DNA from: an uncultured Shinella sp.
GTDB lineage: Bacteria; Pseudomonadota; Alphaproteobacteria; Rhizobiales; Rhizobiaceae
Assembly (NCBI RefSeq): GCF_946479415.1
Contig: NZ_CAMLFY010000006.1
Location: 1-64,000 of the forward strand
Direction of reading: 5' to 3'
DNA length: 64,000 nt
Shown piece after piece: positions 53,098 through 62,360 of this stretch. The position numbers and the translations under genes are program-made. Numbering within the stretch: the stretch's first letter is position 1; each line of letters opens with the position of its first letter. The notes below the pieces were generated by a model. That model was not told the origin of the DNA. It saw only the letters and a list, made by a program, of their open reading frames with translations, and did no database searches.

Positions 53098-53361
53098 GTG
53101 CAAGACGACGAACGCCAGGAATGGATCAACAAACGTGCCTACAGCTTGTGGGAGGCCGATGGCCGCCAACACGGCAAGGACCGGGAACACTGGGAGCAGG
53201 CCGTGCGTGAGCGCGACGAGTTCGAGAAAGTCGTGCTCCCCGAACATCTGCTCAAGAAGCGCAATTCGGTCGAAGCCGACGCTGAAACCCGCAAGGCCGT
53301 TGCCGCCCGTAGAAAACCTCAACCAACACCCAGCACCAAAATGCCATCACTCCTCCCGTAG
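53098..53361 (+). CDS. DUF2934 family protein
   Basis: 87 residues from a GTG after AAGGGAC. The DUF2934 signature IRxRAYxxWExxGRPxGxxxxHW is present in the variant WINKRAYSLWEADGRQHGKD then REHWEQAVRE. It is a soluble, charged helical protein of unknown role, common in alphaproteobacterial stress clusters. Third or fourth gene of the small operon that starts near 52198. Confidence 0.85.
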   Translation: MQDDERQEWINKRAYSLWEADGRQHGKDREHWEQAVRERDEFEKVVLPEHLLKKRNSVEADAETRKAVAARRKPQPTPSTKMPSLLP

Positions 53362-53380
53362 CGCAGTCATCCCCAATGCA

Positions 53381-53800
53381 CTACTGACCACCACCCGCCA
53401 CCTTGCGCGGACGGCCGCCCTTTCGGCCGTTCTCACGCGCAGCAGCGGTCTTCGCACGTGAACGGGCCCGTCCACCAGCAGCACCGAGCTGCGCCGCCAT
53501 CCACTTCTTGGAGCCGAACACGCCTTGCAGAAGCGCCGGCACATACATATCGGCATCGAGTGCCGGCCAATGCAGGCCGAGGCCGGAGGGGCTGATTTCG
53601 ATTTCGGCGAGATCGAGCGGATTTGCATCGGCAAGTCCCTCGGCCAGGCGGGGCGGAAAAGCGATTTGCACACCGGTATTCAAATTGATGACAATTCGTG
53701 CCGTGCGACGATCATAGCGCGCTGAGACCGCAAAACCGTTCTCCCGCGCCACAGCCATCCGCTTTTCGGCCTGTGGGACGTCCTGTTCAGTAACGGCCAT
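53381..53800 (-). CDS. DUF2442 family protein (putative antitoxin)
   Basis: 139 residues. The DUF2442 domain is RYDRRTARIVINLNTGVQIA then GLHWPALDADMYVPALLQGV, followed by a Lys/Arg/Gly-rich tail GRKGGRPRKVAGGGQ, which could bind DNA. The start at 53800 lies inside the last codons of the DUF4160 gene. DUF4160 and DUF2442 genes occur as pairs resembling toxin-antitoxin systems, with DUF2442 as the DNA-binding partner. Activity here is inferred from the pairing only. Confidence 0.82.
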   Translation of the reverse strand: MAVTEQDVPQAEKRMAVARENGFAVSARYDRRTARIVINLNTGVQIAFPPRLAEGLADANPLDLAEIEISPSGLGLHWPALDADMYVPALLQGVFGSKKWMAAQLGAAGGRARSRAKTAAARENGRKGGRPRKVAGGGQ

Positions 53801-54035
53801 GAATCGTTCTCCATTCTGCACACAAGCTCGCCAAAACTCCGGCGAGCGCAACCTCTATTCTATTCAGTTCGGGGCCATTGAAGCGGAAACTCTCCCGCAG
53901 CACCGGCGGACCATCGGGGCAATGCAGAATAAATACCGCCTCGCCCGTAGCGCCCCTGACATGAACGTGAGCGGGTCGATGGTCGTTGGGATAGATGACT
54001 ACACGCAGGCCATCAAAGCGGAAGACTGTCGGCAT
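53787..54035 (-). CDS. DUF4160 family protein (putative toxin)
   Basis: 82 residues: MPTVFRFDGLRVVIYPNDHR, PAHVHVRGATGEAVFILHCP, GVLASLCAEW. This is the compact DUF4160 fold with conserved His in RPAHVHV. It overlaps the following DUF2442 gene by 14 bases, the usual order of the pair. The molecular target is unknown. Confidence 0.85.
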   Translation of the reverse strand: MPTVFRFDGLRVVIYPNDHRPAHVHVRGATGEAVFILHCPDGPPVLRESFRFNGPELNRIEVALAGVLASLCAEWRTIHGRY

Positions 54036-54086
54036 AGCCGACTATATCAAAACCCAAGCGCTTCGGAAAGCGCCCGTCAATGCGCC

Positions 54087-55154
54087 TTAAATTCTCGGCT
54101 GATCACAGAGCCCTGGTGTTTTTTTGCCCGCGCGGCGGCGGGCATTCCGACGGTTTTCGAGGAAGCGCAGCAGCCGTTCCTCTTCCGCCCGCAACCCCTT
54201 GATGGCGAGTGGTGGACGGCGCATCGCGAGATGCAATGTCTCCGGCGCCTCAGTGAGCGCGATGACATCAGGGTGAATGTAGCTCGACCGGGCGATGGCC
54301 GGCGTGTTGTGCAGGGCCTCGGAGGCCGCGAGCGCCATGGCCTTGATCGTGGGCCGTCCGCCCTCTTCGATGGCGTGGTGGGCCATGGCAAAGGCCGCGA
54401 GGCTTCCCGCCCAGGTGCGGAACGTCTTGGCCGAGACCGCGATGCCGGCGATTTCGGCGAGATAGCCGTTGAGCCGGCCGGAATCGATCGGGCGCACCAG
54501 GTTCGTCTCGTCCTTCCAGACGAAGAGCTGCCGGCCGGGCAGATCGGCGCTGTCTTCCAGGATGCGCTGCAGGCGCGGATGCTTCAGCGTGCGGCGCACA
54601 CGCTTGCCGCCCTTGGCGGTAAAGCGCAGTTCGATCCGGCCATCAGCCAGCGTGACGTGGCGCTTCAGCAGCGTCGTTGCGCCATAGGTCTTGTTTTCCT
54701 CCGCATAGGTGCGGTTGCCGACGCGCAACTGCGCCTCATCGAGCAGCACGGTGATCGCCGCCAGCATCGTATCGACCGTGCCCGGCGCGCCATCCAGATC
54801 GCGCCGTACGACGCGGCGGATTTTCGGCAGCGCCCGGCCGAAGGCGATGAGCTGGCCGAACTTGTCGCCGCTCTTCAACGCCTGCCAGTCGGCATGATAC
54901 CGATACTGCTTTCGCCCCCGCGCATCATAGCCGGTCGCCTGGAGGTGCCCGTTGTCCTGAATGCAGATCCAGACATTCTGATAGGCCGGCGGCAGGCCCA
55001 GCGCCGAGATGCGCGCCTTCAACGCCGCATCCCGCACGAGGGCACCATCCGGTAGGCGGTAACAAAAGCTGCGGCCTGCACGCTGACGCCGGATTCCGGG
55101 TTCGCTGTCGGAGACATAGACGAGACCGGTTTGCGAAAGCGTGTCAGGCGCCAT
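54087..55154 (-). CDS. DNA topoisomerase IB (poxvirus-like)
   Basis: A 355-residue type IB topoisomerase. Segments are GLPPAYQNVWICIQDNGHLQ, ATGYDARGRKQYRYHADW, RVGNRTYAEENKTYGATTLL and the C-terminal SSYIHPDVIALTEAP with catalytic Tyr292; the Arg/Lys pentad is represented by RVGN, KGGK and KTFRTWAGSLAAF. It relaxes supercoils by a 3'-phosphotyrosine nick without ATP. Common in rhizobia, often beside stress genes. Ten bases separate it from glgX, so it may be in that operon. Confidence 0.92.
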   Translation of the reverse strand: MAPDTLSQTGLVYVSDSEPGIRRQRAGRSFCYRLPDGALVRDAALKARISALGLPPAYQNVWICIQDNGHLQATGYDARGRKQYRYHADWQALKSGDKFGQLIAFGRALPKIRRVVRRDLDGAPGTVDTMLAAITVLLDEAQLRVGNRTYAEENKTYGATTLLKRHVTLADGRIELRFTAKGGKRVRRTLKHPRLQRILEDSADLPGRQLFVWKDETNLVRPIDSGRLNGYLAEIAGIAVSAKTFRTWAGSLAAFAMAHHAIEEGGRPTIKAMALAASEALHNTPAIARSSYIHPDVIALTEAPETLHLAMRRPPLAIKGLRAEEERLLRFLENRRNARRRAGKKTPGLCDQPRI

Positions 55155-55163
55155 GGCACACCG

Positions 55164-57248
55164 TCAGTTCACAGGTTCGAAGACGGCGATGCTCGCGCCA
55201 TAGACCGTGGCCGGGCTTTCCGCCGCGTGCTCGGCAAAGGCATCGTCAGTCGCGCCAGTGTCCAGCACGCGTTTCCAGGCCGTGATGCCGTTCACGGAGG
55301 GCAGCTTCACCGCGCAATCGCCGCCGGCATTGCAGACGAGGAAGAGCTGATCCAGACCTTCGCCGTTCGCCGGCTTCGAGAGGAAGAGCCCGAGAGCGCG
55401 CAGATTGCCGTCCTTCCAGGCGGCATCGCTCATGAAGCCGCCATCCGGCTTGTACCAGGCGATCTCGATCGAACCGTCCTCCGCCGCGTCTCCCGTCAGG
55501 AAACGTTCCTGCCGCAGCGCCGGATGCGCCTTGCGGAAGGCAATCGCGCCCTTGCAGAAATTCAGGAAGGGATCGTCGAGCCCGCTCCAGTCCGTCCAGC
55601 CGATCTCGTTGTCCTGGCAATAGGCATTGTTGTTGCCGTTCTGGCTGTTGCCGAGTTCGTCGCCACCGAGCAGCATCGGTACGCCCTGGCTCAGCATCAG
55701 CGTCGCGATCATGTTGCGGCGGCGCCTGTCGCGGGCGGCGATGATGTCGGCGTTGTCGGTTACGCCTTCCGCACCCAGATTGTGCGAATGGTTATCCGAG
55801 TGGCCGTCGCGGTTGTCCTCGCCATTGGCCTCGTTGTGCTTGCCGTCATAGGAGACGGTGTCCATGAGCGTGAAGCCATCATGGGCGCTAATCAGGTTGA
55901 CCGAGGAGGTCGCGCCGCGATCGGAGTGGTTGAACTGCGGCGCCGAGCCTGTGAGGCGCGAGGCAAGGCCGGCGACCAGCCCGCCATCGCCCTTCCAGAA
56001 CCGGCGCACGTCGTCGCGGTATTTGTCGTTCCATTCGCGGAACGGATAGGGGAAGCCGCCGACCTGATAGCCGCCATCGCCAACATCCCAGGGCTCGGCG
56101 ATCAGCTTGACGCCCGAGAGGATCGGGTCCTGCCGGATAGCGTCGAAGAAGGTGCCGTCGCGGTCGAATTCGATGTGGCGCGTGCGCCCGAGCGTGCTGG
56201 CTAGATCGAAGCGGAAACCATCGACATGCATGACGCCCACCCAGTAGCGCAGGCTGTCCAGCACCATGCGCAGCACCATGGGATGGGCGATGTTGACGGT
56301 GTTGCCGGTGCCCGTCGTGTCGTAGGAATGGCGTGGGTCGTCCGGCGACAGGCGGTAGTAGCTGAGATTATCGAGGCCGCGGAAGCTGAGCGTCGGGCCA
56401 CGCTCCGAGCCTTCCGCCGTATGGTTATAGACCACATCCATGATGACCTCGATGCCGGCGGCATGGAAGCGCTTCACCATGGTCTTGAATTCGGTGATGG
56501 CCTTGCCGGAGAGGAAACGCGGCTGCGGCGCGAAGAAGCCGAGCGTCTGGTAGCCCCAATAGTTGCGCAGGCCCTTTTCGAGCAGGTAGCGGTCATCGGG
56601 GAAATACTGGATCGGCAGAAGCTCGATGGCGGAAATGCCCATGTCCACCAGGTGCTCGATGATCGCATCGCTCGCCATGCCCATGAAGGTGCCGCGAAGC
56701 TCCTCCGGCACACCGGGATGGGTCATCGTCATGCCGCGCACATGGGCTTCATAGATGATCGTATCGGTCCAGGGCCGGCGGATGGCGGCGTCGCCCGCCC
56801 AGTCGAAATCCGGATCCTGCACCACGCCCTTGACCATGAAGGGCGCACTGTCGCGCTCGTCGAAGGATAGATCCTCCGCCGCATCACCGATCTTGTAGCC
56901 GTATAGCGCATCGTCCCACTGGATTTCGCCGAGAACCTGCTTGGCATAGGGATCAAGCAACAGCTTGTTCGGGTTGAAGCGATGGCCGGCCTTCGGATCA
57001 TAGGGGCCGTGCGCGCGGTAGCCGTAGACGGTGCCCGGCTTCAGGCCGGCAATGTAACCCGACCAGATATCGCCCTCGCGCTTGGGCAAGGCCAGACGCG
57101 CCGTCTCTTCCTTCCCGTCGGGAGAAAACAGACACAGCTCCATCTGCTCCGCATGGGTGGAAAACACCGCGAAATGCGTGCCGTCACCGGTGAATTCGGC
57201 GCCAAGCTCCGGCTTCATGAAGTCGAGTTCGGAAAAAGAATAGCTCAT
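55164..57248 (-). CDS. glgX: Glycogen debranching enzyme GlgX
   Basis: A 694-residue isoamylase of family GH13: an N-terminal CBM48 region, then SGYIAGLKPGTVYGYRAHGP, catalytic blocks MDVVYNHTAEGSERGPTLSF, GFRFDLASTLGRTRH with the nucleophile Asp, LIAEPWDVGDGGYQVGGFP with the acid Glu, and NLISAHDGFTLMDTVSYDG. It cleaves alpha-1,6 branches of limit dextrins in glycogen breakdown. Start at 57248 (MSYSFSELDFMKPE) is chosen because the longer frame is not family-like. It diverges from treZ, so both polysaccharide enzymes may share control. Confidence 0.93.
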   Translation of the reverse strand: MSYSFSELDFMKPELGAEFTGDGTHFAVFSTHAEQMELCLFSPDGKEETARLALPKREGDIWSGYIAGLKPGTVYGYRAHGPYDPKAGHRFNPNKLLLDPYAKQVLGEIQWDDALYGYKIGDAAEDLSFDERDSAPFMVKGVVQDPDFDWAGDAAIRRPWTDTIIYEAHVRGMTMTHPGVPEELRGTFMGMASDAIIEHLVDMGISAIELLPIQYFPDDRYLLEKGLRNYWGYQTLGFFAPQPRFLSGKAITEFKTMVKRFHAAGIEVIMDVVYNHTAEGSERGPTLSFRGLDNLSYYRLSPDDPRHSYDTTGTGNTVNIAHPMVLRMVLDSLRYWVGVMHVDGFRFDLASTLGRTRHIEFDRDGTFFDAIRQDPILSGVKLIAEPWDVGDGGYQVGGFPYPFREWNDKYRDDVRRFWKGDGGLVAGLASRLTGSAPQFNHSDRGATSSVNLISAHDGFTLMDTVSYDGKHNEANGEDNRDGHSDNHSHNLGAEGVTDNADIIAARDRRRRNMIATLMLSQGVPMLLGGDELGNSQNGNNNAYCQDNEIGWTDWSGLDDPFLNFCKGAIAFRKAHPALRQERFLTGDAAEDGSIEIAWYKPDGGFMSDAAWKDGNLRALGLFLSKPANGEGLDQLFLVCNAGGDCAVKLPSVNGITAWKRVLDTGATDDAFAEHAAESPATVYGASIAVFEPVN

Positions 57249-57454
57249 GTAATGCGTCCCCTTCGAGCGAGCAGATGGCCTCCCCGGATAAAGCTGCGAC
57301 AGGCTGCAGCGGTTGCCCGATCGCACCCCACGGTTCTCCACCGGACCGTTTATCAGGCGCGAAAAGGCGATGATGCAACGCGAAAAGGTGCTGATTGTTC
57401 CGGAACAATTTGCTGCCCGACCGGTTCCGATCTTGTCGAACAGAGAGGAAGCGG

Positions 57455-59308
57455 ATGACGGAGCCATCGATGACGCAGCGCAGCTGGGGGCCGGTTTTGG
57501 AAAAGGACGGCGGCGTCACGTTCCGCCTTTGGGCACCGGCAGAAGAGGCGGTCACGCTTCTGGTCGAAGGCCGGGAAATTCTCATGCAGCGCAGGGACAA
57601 TGGCTGGCACAGCCTGAGGAGAGAGGCGAAGGCCGGCGACAGCTACGCCTTCCGCCTTCGCGACGGCACCACGCTGCCGGACCCCGCCGCCCACGCGCAG
57701 ATGGACGATGTGCACGGCCCCTCGCTTGTCGTTGATCATGACGCCTATGCTTGGAAAAATACCGGCTGGACGGGACGCCCCTGGGCGGAGGCGGTTCTCT
57801 ACGAACTGCATATCGGCACCTTCACGCCTGAGGGCACGCTCCGCGCCGCAATCGACCGCCTGGCGCATCTGCGCGCGCTCGGCGTCACCGCCATCGAACT
57901 CATGCCCGTCGCCCATTTCGCCGGCCTGCGCGGCTGGGGTTACGATGGCGTGCTGCTCCATGCACCGCATACGGCCTATGGCACCCCCAATGATCTGAAG
58001 GCCTTCGTCGATGCCGCCCATGGCGAGGGCATGATGGTGCTGCTCGACGTCGTCTACAATCACTTCGGGCCTGTCGGAAACATGCTGCCGCGCATCGCGC
58101 CGGATTTCTTCCATCCCGAGCGGCACACGCCATGGGGCGCGGCCATTGCCTTCGACGAGCCGGCCGTGCGGCGCTACTTCATCGAAAATGCCCTGCAATG
58201 GATCGTAGACTATCGCTTCGATGGTCTGCGGCTCGATGCGACCGAGCAGATCGAGGACGAGAGCGAGACGCATCTGTTGATCGAGCTTGCGGAAACCGTG
58301 CGGGCGGCAGCGCCCGACCGAAATATTCACCTTGCGGTGGAGGATCTCCAGAGCCGCAAGAGCCTGCTGAACCGCGACGGCGGCATCGCCAGGCATTATA
58401 CCGCCGGCTGGAACGACGAATTCCACCATGCCCTGCATGTCGTCGCGACCGGCGAGACGGGTGGCTATTATGAGAACTTCTTCGACGATACGTTTGGTAC
58501 GTTGCGAGAAGCCACGGCCAAGGGCTTCGTCGGTGCAGATCGCGCCAAGGACCGCGTCGGCCCGGCACCACAGGATCCGCTTCCGCCCGACGTCAACATC
58601 AATTTCCTGCAGAACCATGACCAGATCGGCAACCGCGCCTTTGGCGACCGGTTGGCGAGCCAGAGCGATCCCGACCTGCTCAAGGTCATGACGGCGCTGC
58701 TGATGCTATCCCCACCCGTGCCGCTCCTCTTCATGGGCGACGAATATGGCGAAGAGCAGCCCTTCCAGTTCTTCGCCGATTTCGACGGCGAGCTTGCCCA
58801 TGCGATCAAGACCGGGCGTAAGGCGGAAGCGGAAAAATTCGGCGGCCTGCCTGACGACAAGACCCTTGCCGACCTGCCCGATCCGCTCTCGGAAGAGACT
58901 TTCCAACGCTCCAAACTCGACTGGTCGCGCGCTGCCACGCGCGAAGGCCGGCAGCGGATAGCGTTCATCCGCGAGCTGATCGGCCTGCGCCAGCGGCATA
59001 TCGCGCCGCTGCTGAAGACGGGGACCGTCGAGCCGCACATCCTGCCTGCCGACGACGGCATCGTCGCCATCGACTGGCGGTCACCCGGCGGAACGCTCCT
59101 TCTTCGCGCCAATCTGGTGGAGGAGAACGGAGCACCCTCCCCCTTGCCCGGCGAAACGATCTACAGCCTTTCGCCGGCTGCGAAGGCCGGCCCTTGGATA
59201 TCCGTCGCCTTCGACAGGACACGACGGATTTCGGAACCAAAAGTGCCCTCGGCTGTTCCTACGGAAATGGTTTTCGAGAGGTCCTCATGCATATCGGCGA
59301 CATCATGA
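57455..59308 (+). CDS. treZ: Malto-oligosyltrehalose trehalohydrolase TreZ
   Basis: A 617-residue GH13 enzyme that releases trehalose from maltooligosyl-trehalose. Blocks are YELHIGTFTPEGTLRAAIDR, DVVYNHFGPVGNMLPRIAPD, YRFDGLRLDATEQIEDESE (nucleophile Asp), NHDQIGNRAFGDRL and FMGDEYGEEQPF. GAGAGGAAGCGG precedes the ATG at 57455. The last about 30 residues after WISVAFDR look non-family, and the gene ends inside the next one (22-base overlap), so a small shift near the 3' end is possible. treY and treS are not in the window. Confidence 0.92.
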   Translation: MTEPSMTQRSWGPVLEKDGGVTFRLWAPAEEAVTLLVEGREILMQRRDNGWHSLRREAKAGDSYAFRLRDGTTLPDPAAHAQMDDVHGPSLVVDHDAYAWKNTGWTGRPWAEAVLYELHIGTFTPEGTLRAAIDRLAHLRALGVTAIELMPVAHFAGLRGWGYDGVLLHAPHTAYGTPNDLKAFVDAAHGEGMMVLLDVVYNHFGPVGNMLPRIAPDFFHPERHTPWGAAIAFDEPAVRRYFIENALQWIVDYRFDGLRLDATEQIEDESETHLLIELAETVRAAAPDRNIHLAVEDLQSRKSLLNRDGGIARHYTAGWNDEFHHALHVVATGETGGYYENFFDDTFGTLREATAKGFVGADRAKDRVGPAPQDPLPPDVNINFLQNHDQIGNRAFGDRLASQSDPDLLKVMTALLMLSPPVPLLFMGDEYGEEQPFQFFADFDGELAHAIKTGRKAEAEKFGGLPDDKTLADLPDPLSEETFQRSKLDWSRAATREGRQRIAFIRELIGLRQRHIAPLLKTGTVEPHILPADDGIVAIDWRSPGGTLLLRANLVEENGAPSPLPGETIYSLSPAAKAGPWISVAFDRTRRISEPKVPSAVPTEMVFERSSCISATS

Positions 59309-59658
59309 CCCGCAATGTTCACCTCGTCCGCCCGGAGGAGACGTTGCAATATGCTGCGAGCCTCATGGCGGAATGGGATATCGCCTTCCTGCCGGTCGCC
59401 GATGCCAGCGGCCTTGTGGGCACACTGACGGACCGCGACATCATCCTGCGCGCGGTCGCGCCCGGCTTCGATGCCGAGACCACCAAGGTTTCCGACATCA
59501 TGACCACCAACATCACCTATTGTTACGAGGACGAGGAGCCCGCCGGCGTGCTCGCCAACATGCAGTCGCTGCACCTGCGCCGTCTCGCCGTGCTCGACCG
59601 GCAGAGCCGCCTTTCCGGCGTCGTGTCGCGGACGGATTTCAAGCGGCACAACATCTAG
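59287..59658 (+). CDS. CBS-domain pair protein
   Basis: A 123-residue two-CBS protein: MHIGDIMTRNVHLVRPEETL, GLVGTLTDRDIILRAVAPGF, DIMTTNITYCYEDEEPAGVL and LSGVVSRTDFKRHNI. The ATG at 59287 follows GAGAGG and lies within the treZ 3' end, so expression is probably coupled to trehalose synthesis. Paralogue of the CBS protein at 52415. Confidence 0.9.
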   Translation: MHIGDIMTRNVHLVRPEETLQYAASLMAEWDIAFLPVADASGLVGTLTDRDIILRAVAPGFDAETTKVSDIMTTNITYCYEDEEPAGVLANMQSLHLRRLAVLDRQSRLSGVVSRTDFKRHNI

Positions 59659-61127
59659 ACCGAAAAGCTTTTTGCCAGATGGCCGACATCCCTGAGGTCC
59701 TCGAGAAAGAGAGCCTGCTGGCGCCGGCGTTCGGCCTCATCGGGCAGGCGCAGCAGAAACGAGGGGTGGATGGTCGGATAGAGCACGACATTGCCCTCCA
59801 TCGCGGCATCCCGCATTGAAATGGGCCGGCTGCGCACCTGGCTGAGCGGGCGCCGATCGCCCGTCAGGGCATAGAACGCCGTGGCGCCGAGCGCCACGAT
59901 GATGCGCGGTTTGACGAGCTCGATTTCCTTCGTCAGCCACCAGTGGCAATGATCGATCTCGCCGCGGTTCGGCTTTTCGTGGATGCGGCGCTTGCCGCGC
60001 GGCTGATATTTGAAATGTTTGACCGCATTGGTGAGATAGAGCGTCTCGCGCACAAGGCCGGCTTCCTTCAGCACGCCATCCAGCACTTTTCCGGCCGGTC
60101 CGACAAAGGGGCGACCCGCAAGATCCTCCTGATCGCCCGGCTGCTCGCCCACCATCATCATCGTCGCCGCCGCCTGCCCCTCGCCAAAAACGGTCTGCGT
60201 CGCCGTGCAATGCAGCGGGCAGCGCGTGCAGTGCCGAGCCTCTTCGCGCAGCCCCTCCAGCGTGCCGGCTTCGGCAAAACCGATGGGCGGCATTGTTTGC
60301 GCGGCTTCCTGAAGCCTGTAGTGAAAGGTCGGCGGGTCGCTGGCGGCCCGCTCGGCCATGGCGCGCACATTGGCTTCCGCATTGGCGATCAGCTCGGGAA
60401 TGAGAGCCGCTTCAGGCAGGTTGCGCCAATATTTCTTCGGCATCTCCGCCTGCATGGCCTTGGTCTTCAGCCGCGCAGGATTGAAGATGCTGGCATAGTA
60501 GGTGCGCCAGAGCGCGTCCGTCGGGTCGCCGTGCCCGGGGTCCTCGCCCGGCCGCATATCGGCGATCAGGCTTTCGCCGTCCCAGCTCGCCGTGCCCTTC
60601 GGCGTGGCGATGATCCAGTCCATATCGGCAAAGCGCCGGCGGAAGAACGGCGCGGTGCGGGCAACGATGAAATGCGTCGGCTCGAACCAGGCGAAGAACC
60701 GCCGGCGGCCTTCCACCTCGCCCGCGATTTCCTTGAAGCGCACGAAGGCCGTCATCTTGTGGCTGTCGCGCGCAACGTTCTTGGCGAGCAGCCGTGCCCA
60801 AGCGACATCCTTGTCCGCCGTCAGTTCCAGCAGGCGCCGGTCGGATTGCAGGCGCCAGAGCAGGCGATAGAGCAGGTGAAAACGCCCCGGCTCCGTATGG
60901 CACACAACCGCCTCGGCCAGCGGCAGGAACGCCTGCGGCACGGCGAGCGGCGTGGCTGCGGCTTTCGGCGCCGGCAGGTCCGGCACGGTGCTGGCTTCGA
61001 AAAGTTCGATATCGCCCTTTATGCGCCAGTCCACCTCCCGCGGCGAGATGCCGGCAGCGGCAAGCGCGCGGGCGGCATCGCGCCACTCGGAAAAATCACC
61101 GCGGGCAAGAAGCGGGATCGTCCACAT
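59655..61127 (-). CDS. UdgX-family uracil-DNA glycosylase fused to a DUF4130 domain
   Basis: A 490-residue two-domain protein. Residues 1-270 are DUF4130-like (FHLLYRLLWRLQSDRRLLEL, RFFAWFEPTHFIVARTAPFF). Residues 280-490 are a family 4/5-type uracil glycosylase with Fe-S cysteines in CTRCPLHCTATQTVFGEG, GEQPGDQEDLAGRPFVGPAG and the UdgX-specific loop KRRIHEKPN with His383. In Mycobacterium UdgX this His forms a covalent bond to the uracil site in DNA. The ATG overlaps the stop of the radical SAM gene (TGATG). Second gene of an SOS-boxed pair. Confidence 0.9.
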   Translation of the reverse strand: MWTIPLLARGDFSEWRDAARALAAAGISPREVDWRIKGDIELFEASTVPDLPAPKAAATPLAVPQAFLPLAEAVVCHTEPGRFHLLYRLLWRLQSDRRLLELTADKDVAWARLLAKNVARDSHKMTAFVRFKEIAGEVEGRRRFFAWFEPTHFIVARTAPFFRRRFADMDWIIATPKGTASWDGESLIADMRPGEDPGHGDPTDALWRTYYASIFNPARLKTKAMQAEMPKKYWRNLPEAALIPELIANAEANVRAMAERAASDPPTFHYRLQEAAQTMPPIGFAEAGTLEGLREEARHCTRCPLHCTATQTVFGEGQAAATMMMVGEQPGDQEDLAGRPFVGPAGKVLDGVLKEAGLVRETLYLTNAVKHFKYQPRGKRRIHEKPNRGEIDHCHWWLTKEIELVKPRIIVALGATAFYALTGDRRPLSQVRSRPISMRDAAMEGNVVLYPTIHPSFLLRLPDEAERRRQQALFLEDLRDVGHLAKSFSV

Positions 61128-62356
61128 CACAGCAACGAAAGCTGTTCCGGCTTGCGCGCAAAAAGCGTCTTCAGATCGGCGCGATCGGCAAGCCTCAGCG
61201 GCGTCCAGCCTTCCGCCTCGATGAAGGCCTTCACCTTGCGCACGGACACGCCGAGCCGTGCCAGATCCTCCAGCCGCAAGCGGCGGAAGCGTCGGCTGGA
61301 GAGGATCGCATCGACGGTCTTGGTGCCGAAGCCCGGCACGCGCAGCAAAGTCTCCTTCGCCGCCCTGTTGACGTTGACGGGGAAATCCTGCCGGTTGGCG
61401 AGTGCCCAGGCGAGCTTGGGGTCCATATCGAGATCCAGCATGCCGCCGGTCGCCGCGGTGATCTCGTCCACACCGAACCCGTAAAAGCGGTAGAGCCAGT
61501 CAGCCTGATAAAGCCGGTGCTCGCGCACCAGCGGCGGCTTGATCAGCGGCAATGCGCGCGAGGCATCCGGAATGGGACTGAAGGCGGAATAGTAGACCCG
61601 CTTCAGGCCGTAGCTACCATAAAGCCGGGCGCTGGTCTTCAGGATCGTCGCGTCGTCGGCGCCATCGGCGCCGACGATCATCTGCGTGCTCTGGCCGCCC
61701 GGCACAAAGCGTTTGCGGCGCTTGGTCTGCAAGGTCGGGTCATCGGCCGCCTCGATCTTGCGGCGCAGGTCCCCCATGGCGCGGCGGATGCCCTCGGGGC
61801 GCTTTTCCGGCGCGAAACGGCCGATGCCGGCATCCGTCGGCAGTTCGATGTTCAGCGACAGACGATCGGCATAGAGCCCCGCTTCCTCGATCAGTTCGGG
61901 TGCTGCATCGGGGATGGACTTGAGATGGATATAGCCGCGAAAGCCGTGCACCACGCGCAGGTCCTTCGCCACCTTCACCATTTCACCCATCGTATGATCA
62001 GGCGAGCGGATGATGCCCGAGGAAAGGAAGAGGCCCTCGATATAGTTGCGCCGGTAGAATTCCAGCGTCAGCCAAACAACCTCGTCCGGCGTGAAGCGGG
62101 CACGCTCCACATTGCTCGAGGAGCGGTTGATGCAATAGGCGCAATCGAAGATGCAGAAATTGGTGAGCAGGATTTTCAGAAGCGAAATACAGCGCCCGTC
62201 CGGCGCATAGGCATGGCAAATGCCAGCCCCTTCGGTCGAGCCGAGACCACCGCTCTCTACGGAGTCGCGCTTGACGGTTCCACTCGACGCGCAGGAGGCA
62301 TCGTATTTGGCGGCATCCGAAAGGATGGCCAAGCGTTGCTGCAGCGATTTCTTCAT
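61127..62356 (-). CDS. Putative DNA modification/repair radical SAM protein
   Basis: A 409-residue radical SAM enzyme. The Fe4S4 motif CIFDCAYC is in LLTNFCIFDCAYCINRSSSN near residue 68-75. The C-terminus contains helix-hairpin-helix elements RVPGFGTKTVDAILSSRRFR and LEDLARLGVSVRKVKAF that may bind DNA. It belongs to the TIGR03916-like group always found next to the DUF4130-UdgX fusion; the reaction is unknown. A GTTC-N7-GTTC LexA box lies five bases before the start, so the pair is expected to be DNA-damage induced. Confidence 0.88.
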   Translation of the reverse strand: MKKSLQQRLAILSDAAKYDASCASSGTVKRDSVESGGLGSTEGAGICHAYAPDGRCISLLKILLTNFCIFDCAYCINRSSSNVERARFTPDEVVWLTLEFYRRNYIEGLFLSSGIIRSPDHTMGEMVKVAKDLRVVHGFRGYIHLKSIPDAAPELIEEAGLYADRLSLNIELPTDAGIGRFAPEKRPEGIRRAMGDLRRKIEAADDPTLQTKRRKRFVPGGQSTQMIVGADGADDATILKTSARLYGSYGLKRVYYSAFSPIPDASRALPLIKPPLVREHRLYQADWLYRFYGFGVDEITAATGGMLDLDMDPKLAWALANRQDFPVNVNRAAKETLLRVPGFGTKTVDAILSSRRFRRLRLEDLARLGVSVRKVKAFIEAEGWTPLRLADRADLKTLFARKPEQLSLL

Positions 62357-62360
62357 ATTT

